From assembly GCA_027923505.1 (NCBI GenBank), contig BROI01000034.1:62001-126000 (forward strand): a stretch of 64,000 nt of DNA. Reading direction: 5' to 3'. The stretch's first letter is position 1. Each line of letters begins with the position of its first letter. The DNA comes from Mayamaea pseudoterrestris. Taxonomy: Eukaryota > Bacillariophyta > Bacillariophyceae > Sellaphorales > Sellaphoraceae. The notes beneath the pieces were generated by a model. The model worked only from the letters and a program-made list of their open reading frames with translations. It ran no database searches and was not told where the DNA came from. Made by a program: the position numbers and the translations under genes. This document shows, piece by piece, positions 22,333 to 33,147 of the stretch.

Positions 22333-23835
22333 ATGAACTCGATGCCGTCGAGATTGCTTTCCATCGCTCCGTTCCAAATCAACGCTACCATGATGAGCTT
22401 GCGCGCACTTCTGCCAAGGCATCAGATAGGGTATCTTCAAAATGCTCTGTCTCCAATCGCCTTGAATGATTCGGTATTTTCATCTTATTCACCACAACCT
22501 TGTCATCGTCAGCAACAGCGTCGACGGATCGAAATTCTAATTGATCCCAAGAAGCAGCAACAAAAACAATCAAAAGGAAATAAGCAAAGTTCCAGGTCCA
22601 ATAAATTGTCACACATTTTCATTGATCGCACACGCGTTCGCGTCCGCGGCGGAGAGGGTGGCAAGGGTAGCCTATCGAGTAAACAGGTGTTTCGAGGTGC
22701 CTACAAGCTCAAGCCAGATGGCGGACATGGCGGAAGTGGAGGAAGCGTCATTATAGTTGCAGATCCCAAAGAGCAGTCACTAGGGAGATGGAGCCAGTTT
22801 CCACATGTGCAAGGTACGAAAGGGACGAATGGTGGGTCTCAGGATATGCAGGGGCGGACTGGCAAGAATTTGATATTGAGAGTACCTTGTGGAGTCGTTG
22901 TCAAGAGAGTACTGGACTACGATGAAGTTTGGGATGATGAGAAGCAGAGGGTTGTGGTACCCGAGAACGAGTATATCGAACGATTGGATCCAGAGCACGA
23001 GCCTCCGTTTGAGTGGTACGAAGAGCGCGACAACAAGGAAAGGACGGAGCGACAGACTGTCGTGCTTGCGGACCTCGACGAGCCGGGATCGCATGTGCTC
23101 GTGGCCAAAGGTGGCCGTGGTGGGAGCGGAACGTCGCTGTATGCTAGTCTACATGGTCCTAGACCTGACGACAGAGAGCTCATTGCAAATGCTCAGCCAC
23201 AACCTGGCGAGGAAGTATTCCTAGAACTTGAATTGAAAATGATTGCAGACTTGGGCCTGGTCGGCTTTCCAAATGCCGGAAAGAGTAGTCTTCTTCGAGC
23301 CATGAGTCGAGCAACACCAGAGGTAGCTCCGTATCCTTTCACGACGCTTCATCCGCTCATGGGCGTCATCGAATACAGTGATGGCTTCCGCGTCCGAGCT
23401 GCAGATATACCTGGTCTCGTAGCAGGAGCTTCGGTTGGGAAAGGCAAGGGGCATGATTTTTTGCGCCACATTGAACGAACCAAGGCACTCCTATATATCG
23501 TCGACGTGGCTGGAACGGACTATAGAGATCCACGAGAGGATTTAGCGGTATTGGTAAACGAATTGTCTTCGTACGGAGATGGCAGTCTCATGGAGCGGCG
23601 CACAATCGTGGTGGCGAATAAGGTTGACCTGCTTGCACAAGAAGATGTATTAATCGTCTTAAAAGACCTTGAAAAGGTTGCCAGAGATGCTGGTATTCTT
23701 GGGGATGATCAACCAATCTTTGCAATAAGTGCTGGTGTTACTGGAGAAGGTTTGGCCGACCTATCGCGAGCCATACGGAACGTCGTTGAAAGTGCAGACG
23801 ACGATAGGAGCATTGCCTTTGAAGCTACTTTATAA
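22333..23835 (+). CDS. MTG2: Obg-family GTPase, probably mitochondrial (MTG2/ObgH)
   Basis: About 500 aa from the first ATG of the frame at 22,333; the double Met at 22,390/22,393 is another good start. A basic leader (~75 aa) suggests an organelle address. Then comes the glycine-rich Obg fold ('RGGEGGKGSLSS', 'GGHGGSGGSV', 'KGGRGGSGT'). The G domain has G1 'GFPNAGKSS', G3 'DIPGL', G4 'NKVD' and G5 'ISAG'. Obg GTPases act in late assembly of the large ribosomal subunit; here most likely in the mitochondrion (a plastid is also possible). An acidic insert in the Obg fold (about residues 190-250) is unusual. It ends 23 bp from the convergent DNA2 gene. Confidence 0.85.
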   Translation: MNSMPSRLLSIAPFQINATMMSLRALLPRHQIGYLQNALSPIALNDSVFSSYSPQPCHRQQQRRRIEILIDPKKQQQKQSKGNKQSSRSNKLSHIFIDRTRVRVRGGEGGKGSLSSKQVFRGAYKLKPDGGHGGSGGSVIIVADPKEQSLGRWSQFPHVQGTKGTNGGSQDMQGRTGKNLILRVPCGVVVKRVLDYDEVWDDEKQRVVVPENEYIERLDPEHEPPFEWYEERDNKERTERQTVVLADLDEPGSHVLVAKGGRGGSGTSLYASLHGPRPDDRELIANAQPQPGEEVFLELELKMIADLGLVGFPNAGKSSLLRAMSRATPEVAPYPFTTLHPLMGVIEYSDGFRVRAADIPGLVAGASVGKGKGHDFLRHIERTKALLYIVDVAGTDYRDPREDLAVLVNELSSYGDGSLMERRTIVVANKVDLLAQEDVLIVLKDLEKVARDAGILGDDQPIFAISAGVTGEGLADLSRAIRNVVESADDDRSIAFEATL

Positions 23836-23858
23836 ATTAACGCTTAAGCTGTTATTTT

Positions 23859-26800
23859 TTATCCGGCCGTATCGGTGCTTGCTTCAGTGGGATAGTCCAA
23901 CACTTGTTGGCGATTTTTTAGACGGCAAAGCGCGGGTTTCATGGCCTTGCTTCCATGGAAGATGGTCGAGAACGATCCTACCATAATCAACTTGCATTTC
24001 GCTCTGGTTACTGCGACGTTCAGGCGCCGAAAGTCTTCTAATAAACGACCCACCTTCTTTTTCTCATTGCTGCGGACAAAAGAAATGATGATCACTGCCT
24101 TGTCCCGGCCTTGATAGCGATCGATGGTGCTGACTTCAAGACCTTTTGTCTTTGCCGTCGCAATCGAGGGGCACTTGCTGATGAAGTGAACCTGCAGTAT
24201 GTGGCTGTAAGAATGATGCTGTTTATTTATTACATGATTGGGTCGCTTTGCTTTGCTGCTTACCTGGGCCCGGAACGGACTAATGACGCCAACAGTGTCG
24301 GCTTGGACCCCGCAATCTACTAAACTGCCGACGATATTCCGGACAATTGTCGACTCTGTAGCGTTAACAGTTTTACCGGCACGCGTGTGTTCAAGAGGCG
24401 TAAAACTTTCTTCTATTGCGGAGTCAGTATTGATGAAAACGACAGGCATGGCGGGATTTAGGGTATCGCGCAGCCAACCTTGCGCCACGTTCTCAGGGTA
24501 ACCTGTTAGCACCAGCATCTGATTGCGAACATTATCATTCGCGCATTTGAGAGCGCCATTGTAAATTAAATCGTTACTCATCTGACAGATGTCTGCGTTC
24601 ATGCGATATTGAAAGCTTAATTTAGCGACCACGTCCGGATGGGCATCAGCGAGGAGCTTTAACATGGAAACACCGTAGCCTGGAGGACAAAATGCACGGA
24701 ATGTAAGAAGCGACGAATCTCATGCTTTAGCTATCCGCACACTCAGGCAAAAGCACTCACCTCCTTTCTCGGCAAGTTCACTGCTGACCAGCGGCGGAAG
24801 CTGCATGTGATCTCCCACAAGAACAAAAGTATCAGCAGACATTAGCGCTCCAATTATTGCTGGTTGACTTATTTGCCCAGCTTCGTCGACGATAACGACA
24901 TCGAATTGTTGACCCAAGAGCTGAGGCGACCGGGGAGCTGTCAAAACAGTGACTGCGACAATTTTAGCCGAATCAATGGTGCGTCGCACGAAAGTCGCCA
25001 GCTCCATACCATCGCCTTGTGTTAGGGCATTCTTTTCGATGTCTTCTGCTATGGTAGATGTCATCACTGGTAAGATTCCTTCGTGACAGTCTCCGGGACG
25101 ACCGACCCGAACCAACGGAGGCAATGGATGGCCAGAGTTTGTGGTGGCAACGCCCTTATCCATCAATTTCAACACAACATTGTCCACCGCCGCATTCGTA
25201 TATGATGTGACAAGAATTCGTTTGTCATGGGCCGCAAGCAGCCTGATCAGGAAAGTGATTGTACTTGTTTTGCCTGTGCGTGAAAACGTATAAAATTAAT
25301 GAAACTATAAAATATGTGTTAACATGGGAGTTACTCCGAGAAAACTTACCTGAACCTGGAAACCCTTGAATTAACGTATAGTCTGTGGCTGTGAACGCGG
25401 CTGTAATAGCCAACTGCTGGTCTGGATTCATTTCCGCATACTCTAATGCGAGATCCAAGAAGTCGCACCCAGGTACCAGCGGAGTGTCCGGCGGAGGCGT
25501 AAACAAGTCTTGCTGCAATTTATCATTGAAGCTAGGACGTCGAAGCCGAACGATTGCATCCCGGAGACGCTGCAGACGATTGCCAGCAGTATAATGGGAA
25601 GTTGTATCAGCGCTGAACAAATTAACAATGTTTTGACGCAAGGTTGATATTCCAGTGGCCACATGATCCTTGTCTATTCGGAAGCGAGTATCAGATTGTA
25701 CAGAAACAAGTTTATCCATCCTTTCCAAGTCAGCGACAGATCCCCGAACTGCTATACGGCTAGCGGAGATTGACTGTATTATGCCTCGAACAAGATGCAT
25801 TGGGTAACGGCGTGCCTTAAAATCCATTTTCCTGTCTTCGCCTGCGGATGTTGCTGTATCGCAACTTACAATCACGAGCGCACCAGGCTCAAGTCCGAAA
25901 TCTGTGAGTGGGACGTCCTGGCCTAGTGCAGACTTCCGGACGAATGAAACTGACACAGCACTCCGACCTTCGGGGTTTGTTGGTGGTATAGATAGTGAAA
26001 CGTGGGGATCATAATGAAGGTTTGCCAGGCAATTTGAAGTGCTTTGCCTTTCTGTCGAGTCGACAAGCCACGCTTGTGTGATAAGTGCGTGTTCGGCGTC
26101 TGCCTCCAGGTCTATGAGACGGTCAAAATGTTGGAAGTAAGCCAAATCGTCAGATTGCAGATGCCCAGTAAAAGCTTGCAGTAAATCTTTGTGAACACTA
26201 GGGCTGTCAAGTGGACCCAATTTTGTCGCGGCGGCCGCGTACAGCATGCATTCACGATTCATGTAGCACTTTTGACACTTGTGAGCATCAATCGGCAACT
26301 CTGGTAACGCAGCCACTGATGATCCCAGGAGCTCCACGCTATTTAAGAAGTTAAAGGTTAGAGACAAGTACAATTTTCAATTTCAAGTTGCATACATTCA
26401 ATTTGATGGAGGACACTTACTTCGCTCCGTTTGACGTATCAGGAGCATTTTGGAATGATATAGCATCTCCGCGTGGCCGAGCAGCACGGAGCGTTTCAAT
26501 AGCGACTTGGTTTCGCTGTCCCAACAGTGATTTTAAAACCGATAAACTCGGATTGGAAGACACAACACGAGCAGCATCATTGTTCATGTACAAGAGCATA
26601 CCATTTTCGCCGGCACTTTCAAATGACGTTGAGCTCGAGCAGTCGGCAACGAACCGCGAACGACGCATAATCATGTACAGCACCAATTGAGCCACATGTG
26701 CATCATTAGTCCGTTGTATGTGACCTGTCTTCAGTTCGACGCACATGGTGGAGACATCCGGACGTGAATTGGTTATATTTACGCTTTCAGTCGACGCCTT

Positions 26801-28633
26801 GACCAGCATATCGATGTTCCCCTTCAGACCAAGCTCTGGCGATACGACGGGCTCCTCAACCGCTTCTACTTCTAAGACCCGACATCGGATAGGAGCACTC
26901 AATCCGCAAGGCTCCAAAGCGGTAAGCTGAGCTGACTTTGACGATATCTGATTACCGAGGCATGTATATTGAGACGCGAACGCTTGTAGCTGCGGAACAA
27001 ATTTGATTAACTCCATTGCCGCCTCGCGAGGCGTAACTTTGCACGCCAGCAGTCCGTCTGCGTTTTCGCGAATGATACGCGAGATATGCCTTCTCGCAGA
27101 ATCAATGGCAAAATTGTTTTCCCTCATGCTGGCTTCGAATAACTCATGGCGCATGGTTCCGTACAGTGGGGCGATGGAGGTGAGTCCGGTTGATCCGAGC
27201 CTATTTTTGAGCACAGCGCGCCGCACGCAAGAAATACCCTCCGTGATAACTGTCGGAGTAAGGAGCATGTCGGGATGCACAATCAGTAAGTAATCGTCTT
27301 CAACAGTTCCAGGGCGCGAAATGGTGCGGAGAGTCAGCGGAAGCGCGTCGGCATCCGTCCCTAGCTGCCCCGATAGGGAGCAAATATGAATGTAGTCACC
27401 TTGCTCGATCGGAGTGAGATACCACTCGCCGCACAGATGAACGAGACCATCTGCCGCCCAACTCCGATCTTTTAAAGACTCGTAACGTCTTGCAAAGTCA
27501 TCCGCCTTGTGCATGGACTTATTGAGGGCGACTTCCTCAAGCATTTCTGTTCGCCATGCAGCGACTGTAAGCGTCTTTGTAAATGTGTGCTTGTCGTCAT
27601 GCACCCATAACACCCTGTATCTCGAATAAGTTAGGCATCCATCAACAGCATCAACTGACTGGCGAGCTTGATTTTGTTGGGTAGCTGGCAATATACCATC
27701 ACTTTGAGCGGCATGGACATTTTGTTGAGAAATTTGCTGTGTGATTGAATCGTCGAACGCAGCAAAATCAATATCATTTGGAAAGTCGCCAAACTCATCA
27801 TCGGTATGATTGACAACTTGTTTAGAGACTTTTTGGATAGCTGCAGGTGACTGACATTGTCCGAAGGAGGGTAGATTATGAATCGTTTCCGTTTGATTGA
27901 CTGCGTTTTCTTTCTGTGTCGCCTGCACCAAAGCGTCCAACGCGGCAAAATCATCCATACTTAAGTCAAGGTCGTCAAACTCATCGCTGATTGTCATCTT
28001 TTGTGCTACATGTGAATTGTCTCGTACGAGAGGGGATTTTGTTTCGACGGACGTGCGATCCGAGGAACTGACTTCTGCTGCTGCAGCTGCATTCGTATTC
28101 GAACCATCGTCTGGCGGAGTCTTCACCTGCTGCAGTAATGATGCAAACTCATTGTTTCGCGACTGAGGAGTCTTTGTTAAAGGCATTGGAGAAAGTTTTC
28201 TGTTGTTATCCAAAGGTTTTGCAGTTGCAGAATTGGTACTTTTTTCACCCACGACCATCTCTTGCAAAGCGCACTGTCGTCTCCGACGCTTTCTGCTAAT
28301 CAAATTATTGTTACTTTTCTTGTTTGCACCTGTCTGGTTGGTTTCATGAGCCGCAATAATGCGCGTGACTTCGGAGAGTGACGGTCGAGGTTTTCTCGTT
28401 GCAGCTCGTCGCTTGACAGTTTCGCCGCTACTGCTCGCCGATGACGTATTCGATGGTCCACTGGATGGAGTTTCGCGCGCTGCACCTGGCGTTCGAAAAG
28501 TGGGCGAGGCGAGTCTTCGAAGATCAACGCCGCAGCCTTCGTTCCAAACGACGCACTCGTCCTGCGAAAGCTGCGTTTCGCCGTTGAGGTTTTCGGGGTA
28601 TTCGTCTTGGTCACCAGTCGCATCAAAGTTCAT
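23859..28633 (-). CDS. DNA2: DNA2 nuclease-helicase, five exons
   Basis: Exons on the minus strand: 28,633-26,421; 26,338-25,350; 25,273-24,761; 24,679-24,264; 24,191-23,859. All four introns (82, 76, 81, 72 bp) are GT-AG and keep frame, giving 1,487 aa. DNA2 trims Okazaki flaps and resects broken ends. The nuclease part shows 'GTMRHELFE', 'GNIDMLV' and 'CVELKTGH'; Fe-S cysteines are in 'SCVRRAV' and in 'CQKCYMNREC' (C-x2-C-x5-C). The superfamily 1 helicase has Walker A 'GFPGSGKT' (split by intron 2), 'DEAGQ', 'GDHMQLPP', 'DRYQGRDK' and 'VAVTRAK'. The first ~400 residues are low-complexity. The fourth intron is 72 bp without a stop, so reading through it would insert 24 residues. Confidence 0.92.
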
Positions 28634-28826
28634 AGTTCGTGTGAACGAATCGCAGTCAATGGAAGCGTTTCTTTTGACCGCGTACTGGGATGTAATGAAG
28701 CAATAGGGTTGACCAGCAGCATCGGCATCAGTTGATCGGCGGATGGTCCATGGTTGGCGAGAGGATCGGATCCGGATTTTGCGCAAGTCGTCTCGTTACT
28801 CAAATTGTGTCGTACTTGACGCCACT

Positions 28827-31629
28827 ATGGGCGAAAGTGTGGGTGATGGAATGACCTTCATTCGTCGCGTTCATCGCACAATAACCAAAGTAACCATGGT
28901 GGTTCCAATGGCGCCCAAGCGCAAGCAGGCAAGCCATGACGCAGCTGCCTCGGATCTAAAGGCTCGCATATTCCTTGGCGTCGCTTGTTTCTGGCCTTTT
29001 CTCATCTTGGCGCTCTTCGCCGCGTCGGCTCCACGAGTGGAAACGGAGCAATCCTTGGCCGCGCTATCGTCCGACGCCAAACAATTAAAGAGTAGCTTGC
29101 GCAATGTACTGGATCGAGTCGATGTATTAGGATACGGACCGACGCATCCGCGTGTGGCAGTCGTTGTGGTAGGCGATGATACGAATCAACTACTAAAGAC
29201 GGTTGAAAATGTCTTTTTGCACACTGATATGAATCGGATCTTTGTCGTCTGCGTTGTGGTGGAAGGAGCGGCGGAGAGTCCTCAATTAGTCAATCAATTC
29301 AGAAAGATAGATCAAGGTAGTACTCCGCATTGGCATGGTCTACGTCCGGATATTCACTCGGAGGAGCACGCGAACAAGAAGGAAGATTTAGACGACGATC
29401 CTCACGGATACAAGATGAAACTATTCTTTCACCCAGAAAAGCAAGGACTTGCGGAGAGCAGAAGTGAGGCAGTTCAGTTTGTTTCTATACTCAATAAACA
29501 TCACGAAAACGCTGGACTCAAGTCACCAAATGAGGACATTATCTTATTACTCTTGCAACAAGGAGTTCAAATCGAATCTACAAAGTGGATTGCACCCGTC
29601 ACGTCAGCACTCATTGTTCCTCCACCTTTACTAGGAGAAGCGGATGCAGAAGTGGCAATCAAAATGGCAAATGCTGTTGCGTTTAACACAGAGGGACCAG
29701 GAAGACGAACGTCGTTTGACACGACCTTTACACCACTCTTATCATCGCCGTCGACGGAGGAGCTCAATGCGTCTAACGGAGATTCATACCCGGCACCTGC
29801 CTTTAGCGGAGCTGCCATTGCCATGCGTCTTGATACTTTTGTCAATCTCCCGTCGCATGACACCTCACTGACGGAGGAATGGCCTGCCAATTTGGAGCTC
29901 ACCCTTAATTTGTGGCTTTGCGGCGATGGCATTGATGTCTTGAAAGATGTAAAGGCCACTACCGCTAGCCAAGTCATGTCAGCAGCACTTCCTCCGCAAT
30001 CAGCAGCTCGGTTCGCCGCCGCGTGGATGGATGGGGCCACGCAGAAACGGTTCTTTCATGCGTATCGTATTTCCTACCCAGAACTTACCTACTTGGAATG
30101 GGAAACACTTATGGGCAAGGCCAAACAAGCAGCGACATTTACCAAGGATTTGCCTAAAAAATGCCGAAGCTTTAAGTGGTTTGCAGAAACGATCAATCCC
30201 GACATTCGGGCCATCCTCGCAGAGTCTGAGGATGCCGAAAGCGAGGAGCGTTCGATGAAGGAAGAAGACGACGAACGAGAGGAGGAGGAGCAGGACTTGA
30301 GCGACGCTAAATCGGTAGACGAAAAAGCGGCAGGCAAAGAAGCATCGATGAACGATAAGGGTGATGATGAATTTAGCATTCCGGAACGAAAGGACGACGG
30401 GAAAAAGCCGTCCGAGCCGCTTTGTCCGAAATGTCTCGAGATTGTGCAAAAGGCAAAACCCATTGATATAAGTTTTGTTGATGTGTCTAACGGTCATAAG
30501 GAGCATCCTCATAAGGGTGCAACCGACGAGCATGGAAAGCTTGGATATATTCACGATGAAACGGCTCTTCGAAAGAACCCTCCGGCTCTAAATTACCCCG
30601 AGGCCAGCCTTCGCGAAGCGTGCCTAAAACGTGACAACAACTATAAAATGTTGAATGAAAGGGTGTATGTCGACCTCGAATATGACAAGAAGATGCAGGC
30701 ATCTGGCAAGCCGCGGCCTAAGATCTTTTGTTTTGTTTACACGATTGATTCAGGTCACTCAAAGATTCCGAATATTCGTGAAACTTGGGGGTGAGTGATG
30801 ATTTGGCATGGTTATGCTTTTATCGGGAAAGAGCGACGTTGACCAACATTATTCTTTTTCATTCTTTTCTTGCAGACCAAAGTGTGATGGCTTCATGGTT
30901 GCTTCCAATCTGACAGATCCTACGATTGGTGCTGTCAACATTGTCCACGACGGTCCCGAAACATACAATAACATTTGGCAGAAGGTTCGGAGCATGTGGA
31001 GCTACATTTATGATAATTACTACACATCATACGATTTTTTCCACATTGGAGGCGATGATTTGATGCTCATTGTGGAGAACTTACGCTACTACTTGGAGAG
31101 CGAGGAGATCCAGACGGCACAGAACGGAGGAATCTTTCTGCCAGACGGAACGGAGACGACCCAAGTTCCGCTCTTCCTCGGACGCCGATTCGCGTACCTT
31201 GGAGATCAGAACGATATATTCAATTCCGGAGGATCAGGTTACACTTTGAATAAAGCCGCTCTGAAAACACTTGTGGTGAACGGATTTCCCGAGTACTTTC
31301 CTCACGCAGTAACATTTTCAGAGGATACCATGGTAGCTCGAGTATACCGCCACTTTGGCGTCTACCCCTACGAGACGAAGGACAAGGACGGAGGCGAACG
31401 ATACATGCCATTCCTTCCTGGGCATCACTATGGCTATCGAATCCCCAAAAACACGAATGAAGACTGGTACGCCAAGTACTCAATCGATATCAAGGAAGGA
31501 CCAGAGCATTGTTCACCAAGAAGTATTGCGTTCCACTACGTGAAAGATAACGGCATGAAGAGGCTCTTTGCGCTGCTGTATCACCTTTGCCCACCAGACA
31601 CTCTGGATCCTCCCGCCAGTAAATCGTAA
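28827..31629 (+). CDS. Type II membrane glycosyltransferase: GalNAc-T-like half plus C1GalT-like half
   Basis: Exons 28,827-30,790 and 30,876-31,629, with an 85-bp GTGAGT-AG intron; 905 aa. ATG 28,827 has A at -3 and G at +4; an in-frame ATG at 28,743 is possible. A signal anchor ('LGVACFWPFLILALF') at about 45-67 suggests Golgi type II topology. Residues ~110-440 resemble family GT27 (polypeptide GalNAc-transferases): 'KQGLAESRSEA', 'AFSGAAIAM', 'LNLWLCGDGIDVL' and 'KCRSFKWFAETINPD' fit in order. The DxH metal site expected after the 'IILLLL' strand is absent. An acidic linker follows. Residues ~620-880 are GT31/C1GalT-like: 'IPNIRETWG', 'FHIGGDDLMLIVENLRYYL', 'FSEDTMVA'. The gene is divergent to DNA2. 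Confidence 0.75.
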
Positions 31630-32107
31630 TTGGGCGCAGGTAAATTACGACAAAGTCAACTTGGGTTATAATAGCTTTTACATGCTGCTGTTTTTTAAGT
31701 GACTGATACGTTACGTAGCTTGTCCAATTAAAGAGCGCAACACTCAGCTTCCCTTCAGAGATTCCGGATCGCTTCAAAGATGAGCACTTTTCCGCAGAGA
31801 AAGTTTTCGACGACTACAGTATAGGCTTCTGTGCGCAGGAGCCCCACTCCACCATTTGTTCCTTCCCTGACTTTCATTTTAATCTACTTCTTATCTTTGT
31901 CGTTCCATGTCGTCTTTTAGCGCCTGCCACATCGCGATTGTCCCAAGCGCCAAGTCGCTGCATGTAGTGCACCTCTTCGGTTTAATCGGGCTGCTTTTAC
32001 CTTTTCGCAAACATGAAAGGCTATAAATGTGAAGCCTTACCTTTCTCCGAGTCCGTCTGAAAGATTGAAGGCTCCGCGAAACAAATGATGGACCTTAAAG
32101 AACGTAC
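31630..32107. other. Intergenic, convergent 3' ends
   Basis: A 478-bp stretch between the glycosyltransferase stop and the 3' end of the small minus-strand gene. It is AT-richer with poly-T and pyrimidine runs ('tgctgctgtttttt', 'ctttgtcgttcc'). No supported gene, RNA or repeat was recognised; probably two 3' UTRs. Confidence 0.4.
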
Positions 32108-32749
32108 TTAATCATCTTGATTTTCCTCTTGCTCCTTACTCCAAAGCTTGCGATACTGCTCGGGAGTATCTCCATCAAACACATATATCACTGTTCAATA
32201 GAAACAGTGCATAGAGGGTTAGACAAAATGTGGATCGTATCGTCACATTAGCGCCGAAAAACTAATACACGCATTGCCCGCACATCGACGCAAGTTGCAG
32301 CGCTTACTTTGCAAGACCGATACGCGAGCGAGCTCATTGACATCAATGCCATAGTTCCTTGGAGTAGAACACTAGCGATACATATATAGTTGTCTCGCTT
32401 GAGGAGATTAATGAGTACGGTAACTAAAATGTCGCAATTGACGCTGCGCTATTCGAACCGATCAGGGATGTCTTTCATCGCACCGCGACTAATCTGTCAC
32501 AGTGGTCGAATTTGGACCACGTACGTCGTAAGAGAGGAGAAAATGCGAACACGTCGCGGACACGAATTTCGGAAAGTGCGTATCTACCATTGCCCTTATC
32601 TTCCGACTTACGTAGCTGGCGCAGACTTCAAGCTGCTCTCTTATGTCCTGATGTACTCCTTGCCAATTGCTTCGCCAATTGATACGGAAGATCATCATGC
32701 TCCAGCTGTCAACGCTTGGAGTGTCACGCACTATCAGTGAAACTGTCAT
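32108..32749 (-). CDS. Candidate small multi-exon gene, function unknown
   Basis: Too fragmented to appear as one ORF. A last exon at 32,190-32,108 reads 'IYVFDGDTPEQYRKLW' and ends in acidic residues. Its acceptor 'ttgaacag' is good. The preceding exon ends at 32,308 with donor GTAAGC in matching phase and reads 'NYGIDVNELARVSVLQ'. A first exon 32,749-32,612 begins with ATG, reads 'HQDIREQLEVCASY' and has donor GTAAGT. Exon 2 can start at 32,371 in phase 0 after 'cgctag'. Alternatively an extra mini-exon ('ISRGAMKDIPDR') lies between, with a weak GTTCGA donor and acceptor 'ctccaag'; that version gives more usual intron sizes. Product about 95-105 aa, no family recognised. Confidence 0.4.
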
Positions 32750-33147
32750 TTGGATATTGCCCCGTGTTGAGCCACGACAGCGATGTTTTAGTATCCCATA
32801 AAAAGTACTAATTTTTGCCGGCTGTCAAATTACCGCAACCGGGAGACGCCAGAATGACCTTCTCGGACATTTACCAGCCGCTGGCACCCCGCGATCCGTG
32901 GAGACTCCGTTTAGTCGACGACCAAGAATTCGGTATTCACTATTCTTCACGGTTCGCCGGTAAAGGGGCATATCACCGCGGAAGGGGTCGGAAGGGAAAA
33001 CGTCGGGCAGCGCGAATGCCGTCCAATGTCACCGTCCGGGTGGTCAGTACGCAAGGCAAACCGCACCTCCCGGGCGGCGCTAGTGCAAAACCACTTTCAC
33101 TTTCCTTGACGCTCTGTAGACTTTAATTGCATTAATTTGAATTGAAA
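32750..33147. other. Intergenic / 5' region of the TPR gene
   Basis: 398 bp between the divergent small gene and the TPR gene. The part 32,970-33,080 is GC-rich. An ORF without a convincing start crosses it, but its composition and lack of any family motif argue against a gene. It probably holds two promoters and 5' UTRs. Confidence 0.4.

Noticed and set aside
30000-30554. 184-codon minus-strand ORF across the glycosyltransferase
   Set aside because: It is the shadow of acidic, well-supported coding sequence on the + strand.
32438-32460. tRNA-like 'GGTTCGAAT' on the minus strand
   Set aside because: The bases around it cannot form a T stem and no acceptor or anticodon arms are found.
32815-33126. 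ORF of about 100 codons upstream of the TPR gene
   Set aside because: Its frame opens with a TTG, the composition is that of GC-rich flank, and it lacks any family motif.
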